From contig JAKQKF010000020.1 in NCBI GenBank assembly GCA_029560815.1, positions 1 through 8,462 on the forward strand: a stretch of 8,462 nt of DNA. The letters are read 5' to 3'. The number at the start of each line of letters is the position of its first letter. Within the stretch, counting starts at the first letter, position 1. The notes below the pieces were generated by a model. That model saw only the letters and a program-made list of their open reading frames with translations, ran no database searches and was not told the origin of the DNA. This stretch comes from a bacterium. GTDB lineage: Bacteria > KSB1 > UBA2214. Of the stretch, positions 1 to 6,063 are shown one piece after another. Made by a program: the position numbers and the translations under genes.

Positions 1-3000
1 CCCCAGTTTGTTCTGCAGCTTTTCCAGATAGATGTAAAAGACCGGCGTGACGTAGAGGGTGATCAGCTGCGAAAAGAGCAGTCCTCCCACCACGGCCAGG
101 CCGAGCGGCCGGCGCGACTCCGCTCCCGCCCCCATGCCCAAAGCGATCGGCAGAGTCGCCATCAACGCCGCCACCGTGGTCATCATGATTGGCCGGAAGC
201 GGATGCTGCAGGCCTGGAGGATCGCCTCCCGTGCGCCCAGTCCCTCACCCCGCGCCGAAATGGCGAAATCGATCATCATGATGGCGTTTTTCTTTACCAC
301 ACCGATGAGCATGATCAGGCCGACAAAACTATAGAGGTTCAGATCCATCCGGAAGAGCAGCAGGGTGATCAGCGCCCCGAAGACGGCGAAGGGCAGCCCG
401 CTCAGGATAGTCAGGGGATGAATAAAACTCTCATAGAGGATGCCGAGAATCATATAGATCACCAGAATGGCCAGAAACAGGAGGGCCAGCAGGCTGCTCT
501 GTGAAGACTGGAAGGCCTGGGCCGTGCCCGAAAAGCTGGTGGCGATCGAGGCCGGCAGGGTTTCGCGCGCCGCCCGGTTGACCGCCGCCACACCCTCGCT
601 CAGGGCGACCCCGTCGTCGAGGTTGAAGGAGATGGTCACCGAAGGCAGCTGCCCGGAGTGGTTGACTGTCAGCGGCCCGGCGCCGGGCGAGATGGTGGCC
701 AGTGCCGAGAGCGGCACCAGTTTGTCCGTCAGCGGCGAACGCACATAGAGATACTGAAAAGCCGAAGCGTCGCGCTGGTATTCAGGCAGGAGTTCGAGCA
801 TGACGTAGTACTGGTTGTTGGGCGCCAGGATGGTCGAGACCTGGCGGGTGCCGTAGGCGGAATAGAGCGCCTCCTCGATCGTCTGCGCCGAGAGTCCCAG
901 CGAAGCGGCGCGGTCGCGATCGATGGCGATGATCACCTCCGGATTGCTGATGCGCAGGTCGCTGTTGACATCCTTGAACATCGGGTCGGACCGGAGCCGG
1001 CGCTCGAGCAGCGGCGCGGCGGTATAAAGGGCCTGGATGTCCGTGGACTGCATGGTGAACTGGTACAAGGCGGAGGCGAAGCGGCCGCCGATATTGATCA
1101 CCGGCGGATTGACGATGAAAGCGCGCGCACCTGGAATCACCGCCATCTTGCGGCGCAGGCTGTTGGCCACCTCATCGGCGCTCAGATCGCGCTCGCTGCG
1201 GGGTTTGAGGCGGATGTTCATCCGCCCGGTATTGGCCGTCCCGCCCATGCCGCCGATGTTGACGGTGAAGCGCTCGATGTTCGGGTCTGCCGCAAGGATG
1301 CGGGTCACCTGCTCGCGGTCGTCAAGCATGCCCTCGAACGAGGTCCCCTCAGCCCCCTCGAACGATCCGCCGAGCAGGCCGGTATCCTCGCTCGGCAGAA
1401 AGCCCTTGGGCACAACGATGAAGAGAAAAATCGTGATCAGAAGAATGAGCAGCGAGAAAAGCATGGTCGCGCGCCGCCGGTCGACAACCCATGCCAGAGT
1501 GCGTTCATAAAAGGCCAGCGCCCTGTTCCAGAAGCGCTCGATGACGTTGTACGCGCGGCCATGACGCACCTCCCCCTCATGCTTGAGGAAACGGCTCGCC
1601 ATCATCGGGGTCAGGGTGAGCGAGACAAAACCCGAGATCAGGATCGCCACCATAATCGTCACCGCGAACTCCTGAAAGAGCCGGCCCATAATCCCGCCCA
1701 TGAAGAGCACCGGGATAAAGACCGCGGCCAGGGAGAGCGTCATCGAAATGATGGTAAAACTCACCTCTTTGGCACCGTCCACCGCCGCCCGGTAGGGGCT
1801 CTTGCCCATCTCCATATGGCGAAAGATGTTCTCGAGCATAACGATGGCGTCATCGACAACAAAGCCCACCGCCAGCGTCAGGGCCATCAGCGACAGGTTG
1901 TCGAGGTTGAAATCCATCAGTTTCATCACCGCAAAGGTGCCGACCACTGAAAGGGGCAGGGCGAGGCTGGGGATGACCGTCGCCGAGACGTTGCGCAGAA
2001 AAAGAAAGATGACCATGATGACCAGAAAAAGGGTCAGCAGCAGGGTCATCTGGACGTCATGAACCGACTCCTGGATCGGCTCGGATTTGTCGAAGAGGAT
2101 GTGCACCTGCACAGAGGCCGGCAGCTGCTCCTGGATCTGCGGCAGCAGGCGGCGGACATTCTGCACCACCTCGACGGTGTTGGTGCCGGGCTGGCGCTGG
2201 ATGGCCAGCAGGATGCAGCGGTCGTCGTTGAACCAGGCGGCTACACGGTTGTTCTGCACGCTGTCGTAGACACGGGCGAGCTCCTGCAGGCGCACCGGCG
2301 CACCATTGCGATAGGCCACCACGATCGGCCGGAACTCGGCGGCGCTGTTGAGCTGACCGGTCGCCTTGACTGTGAGTGATTTATCCGCCCCCCAGAGAAT
2401 CCCTGTCGGCAGGTTGACGTTGTTGGCTGTGATGGCGCCTACCACCTCATCGATGCCGATGCTGCGCGCCGCCAGCTCACGCGGATCGACCTGCACCCGT
2501 ACTGCGTACTTTTGCCCGCCATAGACCTGCACCTGGGCGATGCCGCTCACCATCGAGATGCGCTGGGCGATCATGATATCCGCCAGCTCGTCGATGGTGT
2601 ACATCGGCAGGGTCGGCGAGGTCATGGCTATGAACATGATCGGGGAATCGGCCGGATTGACCTTGCGGTAGGAGGGCGGCGTCGGCATATCCCGCGGCAG
2701 CTGACGCGAGACCGCCGAGATCGCCGACTGTACATCCGCAGCGGCCGCGTCGATGTCACGGTCGAGGGCGAACTGGATAGTGATATTGGTGCTGCCAAGG
2801 CTTGAGCTGCTGGTCATGTTGTCGATGCCGGCAATGGTGGTGAACTGCTTCTCCAGCGGAGTCGCCACCGCCGCCGCCATGGTCTCGGGACTGGCGCCCG
2901 GCAGACTGGCGCTGACCGAGATGGTCGGAAAATCGACCGTCGGCAGATCGCTCACCGGCAGCTGCCGGTAGCCGATGAATCCCGCCACCAGGATGGCAAT

Positions 3001-3045
3001 CATGACCAGGGTCGTCATGACCGGCCGGTCGATGAAGATCCTCAT
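1..3045 (-). CDS. RND efflux pump, HAE1 family, MdtB/MdtC-like (3' end missing)
   Basis: This is an inner-membrane, proton-driven pump of the tripartite drug/small-molecule exporter type. The gene starts at the ATG at 3045-3043 and reads open for 1015 codons to the window edge; family members run about 1020-1060 residues, so only the extreme C-terminus is missing. Visible parts are: the N-terminal 'RPV' followed by TM1 (about 9-28); periplasmic segments with 'LPGASPE' and 'NPADSPIM'; the TM4 motif VVDDAIV (396-402), whose Asp398-Asp399 match the AcrB proton-relay pair Asp407-Asp408; the GFLPSEDTG junction (548-556); 'GILYESF' after TM8; and VVKKNAIMMIDFA in TM10, where Lys919 matches AcrB Lys940. 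The wording of these motifs is closest to MdtB/MdtC, which normally occur as a pair; only one RND gene is visible here. All relay residues are intact, so it should be active. Substrate cannot be read from sequence. It is the last visible gene of the operon and overlaps the adaptor gene by ATGA. Confidence 0.96.
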   Translation of the reverse strand, partial: MRIFIDRPVMTTLVMIAILVAGFIGYRQLPVSDLPTVDFPTISVSASLPGASPETMAAAVATPLEKQFTTIAGIDNMTSSSSLGSTNITIQFALDRDIDAAAADVQSAISAVSRQLPRDMPTPPSYRKVNPADSPIMFIAMTSPTLPMYTIDELADIMIAQRISMVSGIAQVQVYGGQKYAVRVQVDPRELAARSIGIDEVVGAITANNVNLPTGILWGADKSLTVKATGQLNSAAEFRPIVVAYRNGAPVRLQELARVYDSVQNNRVAAWFNDDRCILLAIQRQPGTNTVEVVQNVRRLLPQIQEQLPASVQVHILFDKSEPIQESVHDVQMTLLLTLFLVIMVIFLFLRNVSATVIPSLALPLSVVGTFAVMKLMDFNLDNLSLMALTLAVGFVVDDAIVMLENIFRHMEMGKSPYRAAVDGAKEVSFTIISMTLSLAAVFIPVLFMGGIMGRLFQEFAVTIMVAILISGFVSLTLTPMMASRFLKHEGEVRHGRAYNVIERFWNRALAFYERTLAWVVDRRRATMLFSLLILLITIFLFIVVPKGFLPSEDTGLLGGSFEGAEGTSFEGMLDDREQVTRILAADPNIERFTVNIGGMGGTANTGRMNIRLKPRSERDLSADEVANSLRRKMAVIPGARAFIVNPPVINIGGRFASALYQFTMQSTDIQALYTAAPLLERRLRSDPMFKDVNSDLRISNPEVIIAIDRDRAASLGLSAQTIEEALYSAYGTRQVSTILAPNNQYYVMLELLPEYQRDASAFQYLYVRSPLTDKLVPLSALATISPGAGPLTVNHSGQLPSVTISFNLDDGVALSEGVAAVNRAARETLPASIATSFSGTAQAFQSSQSSLLALLFLAILVIYMILGILYESFIHPLTILSGLPFAVFGALITLLLFRMDLNLYSFVGLIMLIGVVKKNAIMMIDFAISARGEGLGAREAILQACSIRFRPIMMTTVAALMATLPIALGMGAGAESRRPLGLAVVGGLLFSQLITLYVTPVFYIYLEKLQNKLG

Positions 3046-4250
3046 TCAGGCCTCCCTGTGCCCTGCACGCCGGCATTGGAACCGCTCTGTGTGCCGAGCC
3101 CGGCCTGACTCCCTTTTCCGGCCGCGCTGCCACTGCTGGAGGGCGTGCCGCCTCCCGCCTGCGCCGCTCTTATCTCCACCCTGGCCCCTGGCACCAGCTT
3201 TACCTGGCCGTCGGTCACCACCACTTCGCCCGCTTTCACTCCACCATCCAGGACGATGGTCTCACCCAGAGTGCGGTTGACCTGCACCGGCCGCTTCTCC
3301 GCTTTTTTATCCGCCGTCACCACATAGACGAACGTGCCGTCCTGCCCGGTCACCACCGCGACGGCCGGCACCGTCAGGGCCTCTTTCTCGATGGTGAGCA
3401 CCAGCTCGACATCGACGAACTGCCCCGGCCAGAGCCGGTCCTCCTCGTTGGCGAATTCCGCCTTGAGCGCCACCGTACCCGTGGCCGCATCCACCGCGTT
3501 GTCCAGAAAGGTCAACCGGCCGGAGAGCCGATCGCTCCCGTTGCCGCCGCGCGCGGGGGTGACGTGTACCTGGAGCGGCCCTTTGGCCGCCCAACTTTGC
3601 ACCAGCGGCAGCTCGGTGCCGGGGATGGCAAAGCTGACACGGATGGGATGTATCTGATTGATCACCACCAGCGCCGGACCGTTGGCACTGACCACGTTGC
3701 CGCGCTTGACCAGCAGGGCGCCGCTGCGGCCGGAGATCGGCGCGGTCACCGAAGTGTAGCCAAGATTGAGCCGGGCCTGTTCGATCGCGGCCTGGCCCAC
3801 CTTGAGTGCGGACTTGAGCATCGCCGCCTGCGTCTTCGCCTGCTCATACTGCTCGCGGGTGACAAAATCCTTCTCGCTCAGATCGGCATAGCGCTGGGCT
3901 TGCATGGCGGTATAGACCGCCTGCGAGCTGTCGCGCGCCAGCTGCGCCTCAGCGGCGTGCAGCGCCGCCTGATAGGGTCGGGGATCGATCCTGAAAAGCA
4001 GCTGTCCAGCGTGGACCTCCTGCCCCTCGGTGAAATAGACCCCGGTGATCACACCGCCGGCCTGCGGCCGCACGGAGACGGATTCAATCGGCTCGACCAG
4101 GCCGACGACCTTGAGGGCCAGGGGCTGGGGCTGCACAATCACCTCGGCGGTCGAGACCGGCGCCGGCGGCATCTGCCGGGCTTTTTCTTTTCCGCAGCCG
4201 GCGAGAATCGTGAAAAGAACCAGTACGCTGAACGCTGTTCTGAACTTCAT
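3042..4250 (-). CDS. RND efflux periplasmic adaptor (membrane fusion protein), lipoprotein
   Basis: This 402-residue periplasmic adaptor bridges the RND pump and the outer-membrane channel. The N-terminus is a lipoprotein signal with lipobox LAGC at 16-19, so Cys19 is the predicted lipidated residue that anchors it to a membrane. After that come a barrel-sandwich (lipoyl-like) half with 'RPQAGGVI' and 'EGQEVHAGQLLFRIDP' (61-90), a coiled-coil hairpin (about 95-160), the returning lipoyl half with LGYTSVTAPISGR (163-175), a beta-barrel domain (about 200-285, including 'LWPGQFVDVEL') and a membrane-proximal domain to about 362. This order is the AcrA/MdtA plan. Odd: the last roughly 38 residues (365-402) are a Gly/Ser/Gln/Ala-rich low-complexity tail. 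The start is supported by GAGGTG four nt upstream, a site overlapping the stop of the preceding gene. Stop and pump start overlap as ATGA, and the tail codons also contain the pump's ribosome-binding site. Confidence 0.96.
   Translation of the reverse strand: MKFRTAFSVLVLFTILAGCGKEKARQMPPAPVSTAEVIVQPQPLALKVVGLVEPIESVSVRPQAGGVITGVYFTEGQEVHAGQLLFRIDPRPYQAALHAAEAQLARDSSQAVYTAMQAQRYADLSEKDFVTREQYEQAKTQAAMLKSALKVGQAAIEQARLNLGYTSVTAPISGRSGALLVKRGNVVSANGPALVVINQIHPIRVSFAIPGTELPLVQSWAAKGPLQVHVTPARGGNGSDRLSGRLTFLDNAVDAATGTVALKAEFANEEDRLWPGQFVDVELVLTIEKEALTVPAVAVVTGQDGTFVYVVTADKKAEKRPVQVNRTLGETIVLDGGVKAGEVVVTDGQVKLVPGARVEIRAAQAGGGTPSSSGSAAGKGSQAGLGTQSGSNAGVQGTGRPE
3051..3056 (-). promoter_or_regulatory. 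Shine-Dalgarno site of the RND pump, inside the adaptor gene
   Basis: Read on the minus strand this is GGGAGG, five nt before the pump ATG at 3045-3043. It sits in the codons for the adaptor's last Gly-Arg. The adaptor stop TGA (3044-3042) overlaps the pump start as ATGA. This arrangement fits translational coupling, in which ribosomes ending on the adaptor re-initiate on the pump and keep the subunits in proportion. Confidence 0.8.
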
Positions 4251-4253
4251 GCA

Positions 4254-5705
4254 TCACCTCGTTGGGGTGGATTCGGGGATAAGGGGATTTTCACCGTGTG
4301 TTCCCAGCAGGCCGATATCACGCGCCAGCCGGGCGAGGGCAATATGCCAGGAGAGGCGGCCGTTGACCTGTTGTGCGCGCGCCTGGGCCAGACTGCGCTG
4401 GGCGGTGAGCAAATCAAGGATGCTCCCCACCCCCTCCTTGTACCGACCCAGAGCGACTTGCTCCGACTGCTGCGCGCTGGCGAACAGATCGTTCGTGGTG
4501 GCGACCCGGGCCCGCGCGGTGAGCAGATCGCTGTGGCTGGCGTAGACCTGATAACTCACATCCTGCTCGGCGGCGCGCACGGTCTCCTTCGCAGCATCGG
4601 CTTCGGCCCGGGCCCGGGCCAGCTGATAGTGGCGGGAAAAACCGGCGAAAATCGGCATCTCGACGCGCAGGGCGCCGCTGAAGTTGTCAGTTCGGGTTTC
4701 CTGGCCGTAAAGCCGGCTGCGGCCGGCCGAAGCCGAGCCGGAGAGAGCGGGCAGCAGCCCGGCGCGGGCCTGGCGAACATTGGCATCAGCGGCCCGGGCG
4801 CGGGCGCGGCTGGCCTGCAGGTCCGGCCTTCCCGCCAGGGCCCTCTCCACCAGATCATCGACCTGCTGCATCAGCGTGTCGGCCGGGACCTCCGGGATGA
4901 CGGCGTCGAATTCGCCAAAACTGTGGGCGGGATACCCCATGCTCACCGCCAGAGTGCCGCGGCTGATGCGCAGATCGCCTTCAGCATTTTGCACCTCGAG
5001 CATAGCCTGGGACCATGCGGTCCTGGCCTGCAGTACATCGGCGCCGGTGGCCAGACCGACCCCTCGCTTCTCCTCGGCCGCTTTGAGCGCGGTTTCGGCT
5101 GCGGCCAGAGAGGCCCGGTTGGCCTCGAGCATCGCCCGGGCGCCGGCGCAGGTGTAATAAGCGGTCACGGTCTGCAGAATGGTGTTCTGAATGACCGCGT
5201 TGTGGGTCCAGCCGGCAGCGAGCAGGGCCTGACGGCTCTCGTCGACCGCCGCGCCGCGGCCGCCGAAATCGAAGAGCAGCCAGTTGAGGCCGGCGCCGTA
5301 GCGAAAGGCCGTATAGGGCTCATAGTCATTGGGCTGGGCCGGATCGCTCTCCTGCCGTGAACGGGCCAGCGTGGCGTCGGCGCTGAGCGCGGGCAGCCAT
5401 GCGCTGCGGGCGGCGCCGAATCCCGCCGCGGCGGCGCGCGCATTGGCCCAGGCCAGCCGGGTATCAGGATTGTTCTCCAGTGCGATCCCCACCGCCTCGG
5501 CCAGAGTCAGGCTGCGCCATCGGGCGCGCAGCTCCGGCTCCGGCACCGCGGCTGCGGGAAGGTTAAGGGCTGTGGGCTCTTTTTGCGGCGGCGTCCAGGG
5601 CACAGCCGGCCCGGGAGAGCTGCCCGCCACCCCCTGCACTCTCGGCAGATGGGCGCTGCAGCCGGCGAGCAGGAGAGCCGCCATACCCAATAAAAAACGC
5701 TTCAT
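4254..5705 (-). CDS. Outer-membrane factor lipoprotein, TolC/NodT-type efflux channel
   Basis: This 483-residue outer-membrane channel is the exit duct of the tripartite pump. The N-terminus MKRFLLGMAALLLAGC has a lipobox LAGC (13-16), so Cys16 is predicted to be acylated, as in the OprM/NodT/CusC branch rather than TolC itself. Two OEP repeats follow, about 66-256 and 278-460, each with the expected landmarks: 'SLTLAEAVGIALENNP', WLLFDFGGR (142-150, outer-membrane strand region), then AGRPDLQASR (291-300), 'PIFAGFSR' and 'GRYKEGVGSILDLLTAQ'. Long Ala/Arg/Gln-rich helices between them are the periplasmic alpha-barrel. A Pro-rich linker (about 28-60) follows the lipidated Cys. An in-frame ATG lies two codons upstream (5709-5711) but abuts the GAGGA at 5712-5716 with no spacer; the ATG at 5703-5705 has a proper 6-nt spacer, so I take it as the start. 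It is the first gene of the operon, 3 nt before the adaptor gene. Confidence 0.95.
   Translation of the reverse strand: MKRFLLGMAALLLAGCSAHLPRVQGVAGSSPGPAVPWTPPQKEPTALNLPAAAVPEPELRARWRSLTLAEAVGIALENNPDTRLAWANARAAAAGFGAARSAWLPALSADATLARSRQESDPAQPNDYEPYTAFRYGAGLNWLLFDFGGRGAAVDESRQALLAAGWTHNAVIQNTILQTVTAYYTCAGARAMLEANRASLAAAETALKAAEEKRGVGLATGADVLQARTAWSQAMLEVQNAEGDLRISRGTLAVSMGYPAHSFGEFDAVIPEVPADTLMQQVDDLVERALAGRPDLQASRARARAADANVRQARAGLLPALSGSASAGRSRLYGQETRTDNFSGALRVEMPIFAGFSRHYQLARARAEADAAKETVRAAEQDVSYQVYASHSDLLTARARVATTNDLFASAQQSEQVALGRYKEGVGSILDLLTAQRSLAQARAQQVNGRLSWHIALARLARDIGLLGTHGENPLIPESTPTR
4255..4260 (-). promoter_or_regulatory. Shine-Dalgarno site of the adaptor, overlapping the channel stop codon
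   Basis: Read on the minus strand, GAGGTG ends four nt before the adaptor ATG (4250-4248). Its last two bases belong to the TGA stop (4256-4254) of the outer-membrane channel gene. An out-of-frame ATG (4255-4253) lies inside the site; it is too close to GAGG to be used efficiently. Confidence 0.7.
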
Positions 5706-5711
5706 AAACAT

Positions 5712-5716
5712 TCCTC
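5712..5716 (-). promoter_or_regulatory. Shine-Dalgarno site that decides the start of the channel gene
   Basis: Read on the minus strand, GAGGA is followed by ATG TTT ATG. The first ATG has no spacer; the second (5705-5703) has six nt. The second also starts a normal lipoprotein signal (Met-Lys-Arg then hydrophobic). Hence the shorter start is preferred. Confidence 0.75.
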
Positions 5717-5744
5717 AGATAGGAGTTGTATGGAAGCTACTAAT

Positions 5745-5765
5745 TTGCAAAATTATTGCAAAATT
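5745..5765 (-). promoter_or_regulatory. Possible operator/promoter core of the efflux operon (two 10-bp repeats)
   Basis: On the plus strand TTGCAAAATT occurs at 5745-5754 and again at 5756-5765, an 11-bp period, about one helical turn. Each copy contains the self-complementary hexamer TTGCAA, so the unit also works as an inverted pair. On the minus strand the same stretch reads TGCAATAAT (5760-5752), an extended -10 with one mismatch to TGnTATAAT. It lies about 50 nt upstream of the channel start in an AT-rich island within GC-rich DNA. I see no good -35. A repressor bound here would cover the likely -10 and start point. The repeats are seen directly; the operator role is inferred. Confidence 0.45.
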
Positions 5766-5781
5766 CCAACGTAATAAATTG

Positions 5782-5799
5782 GCCTTGGCACCACAAGGC
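5782..5799. repeat. 18-bp palindrome upstream of the efflux operon
   Basis: GCCTTG (5782-5787) and CAAGGC (5794-5799) form a perfect 6-bp inverted repeat around a 6-nt centre. It lies 77-94 bp upstream of the channel start. No T-run follows on either strand, so it does not look like an intrinsic terminator. A regulator-binding site or chance are the remaining options. Confidence 0.4.
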
Positions 5800-5948
5800 A
5801 ATAGAAAAAGGACGCATTCCCGGGGAAAAAGTTCGGCTGGCTGAAAACCGTATGCCCGTTTAACCCGAAGGGCCAACATGTATGCCGGGCAGGGCCGCGA
5901 CCCCATCCAACCCGGTCTCGCATTCAACTCCGGCTATCACTCCTGCCC

Positions 5949-5985
5949 GCAAAAGGCATCCGCCTGCTTGCGAAAGGCAACCGCC
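5949..5985. repeat. Pair of 16-bp imperfect direct repeats, 21-bp period
   Basis: GCAAAAGGCATCCGCC (5949-5964) and GCGAAAGGCAACCGCC (5970-5985) match at 14 of 16 positions and start 21 bp apart, two helical turns. They lie between the terminator-like hairpin and the efflux promoter region. Their role is unknown: decayed duplication, regulator sites and chance are all possible. Confidence 0.5.
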
Positions 5986-5996
5986 CACAAGTGAAA

Positions 5997-6024
5997 CAGC
6001 CAGGCCCAAAGCTGCACCTGGCTG
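5997..6024 (-). terminator. Terminator-like hairpin after the metalloprotease-like gene
   Basis: CAGCCAGG (5997-6004) and CCTGGCTG (6017-6024) form a perfect 8-bp stem with a 12-nt loop. Read on the minus strand it begins 40 nt after the stop codon at 6064 and is followed by only TTTC. The T-run is short, so this would be a weak intrinsic terminator or an mRNA 3'-end stabiliser. Confidence 0.5.
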
Positions 6025-6063
6025 CACATGGTGTGGATAGCGAAGACTGTTTCTGCTCTGGCG

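Larger units (their letters stand above)
5706..6063. other. Intergenic region between the metalloprotease-like gene and the efflux operon
   Basis: About 360 bp with no credible gene on either strand. It holds, in minus-strand order: a hairpin after the upstream gene's stop (5997-6024), a pair of 16-bp imperfect repeats (5949-5964, 5970-5985), a featureless GC-rich stretch, a small TTCCC/GGGAA palindrome (5817-5827), the 18-bp palindrome (5782-5799), and the AT-rich repeats and ribosome-binding site of the efflux operon. Short open frames exist but have no supporting start signals or recognisable protein character. Confidence 0.7.

Noticed and set aside
658..1950. 430-codon plus-strand open frame inside the pump gene.
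   Set aside because: It is antisense to the well-conserved RND sequence including VVDDAIV; its composition (His, Arg, Asp, Gln rich) is typical of complement reading.
3564..5360. 598-codon plus-strand open frame across the adaptor and channel genes.
   Set aside because: It is antisense to two genes with unmistakable family motifs, spans their junction, is rich in His/Arg/Gly from GC-rich complement codons, and has no ribosome-binding site or recognisable domain.
5709..5711. Upstream ATG (Met-Phe-Met) as the start of the channel gene.
   Set aside because: It directly abuts GAGGA with no spacer; the ATG two codons later has a 6-nt spacer and gives a normal lipoprotein signal peptide.
5788..5850. 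Plus-strand resemblance to a GEMM-I (c-di-GMP) riboswitch core: CACAAGGCAA, then a GAAA-like loop, then GGACGCA.
   Set aside because: The second half (GCC...CGGG pairing and tetraloop receptor) does not follow, the P2 stem cannot form properly, and no plus-strand gene begins within 2 kb downstream. A covariance-model search would settle it; a significant hit would reverse this.
5715..5927. 70-codon minus-strand open frame just upstream of the channel gene, considered as a leader peptide or small regulator.
   Set aside because: No clear ribosome-binding site, no helix-turn-helix or other protein character, and it runs through the AT-rich promoter-like repeats.
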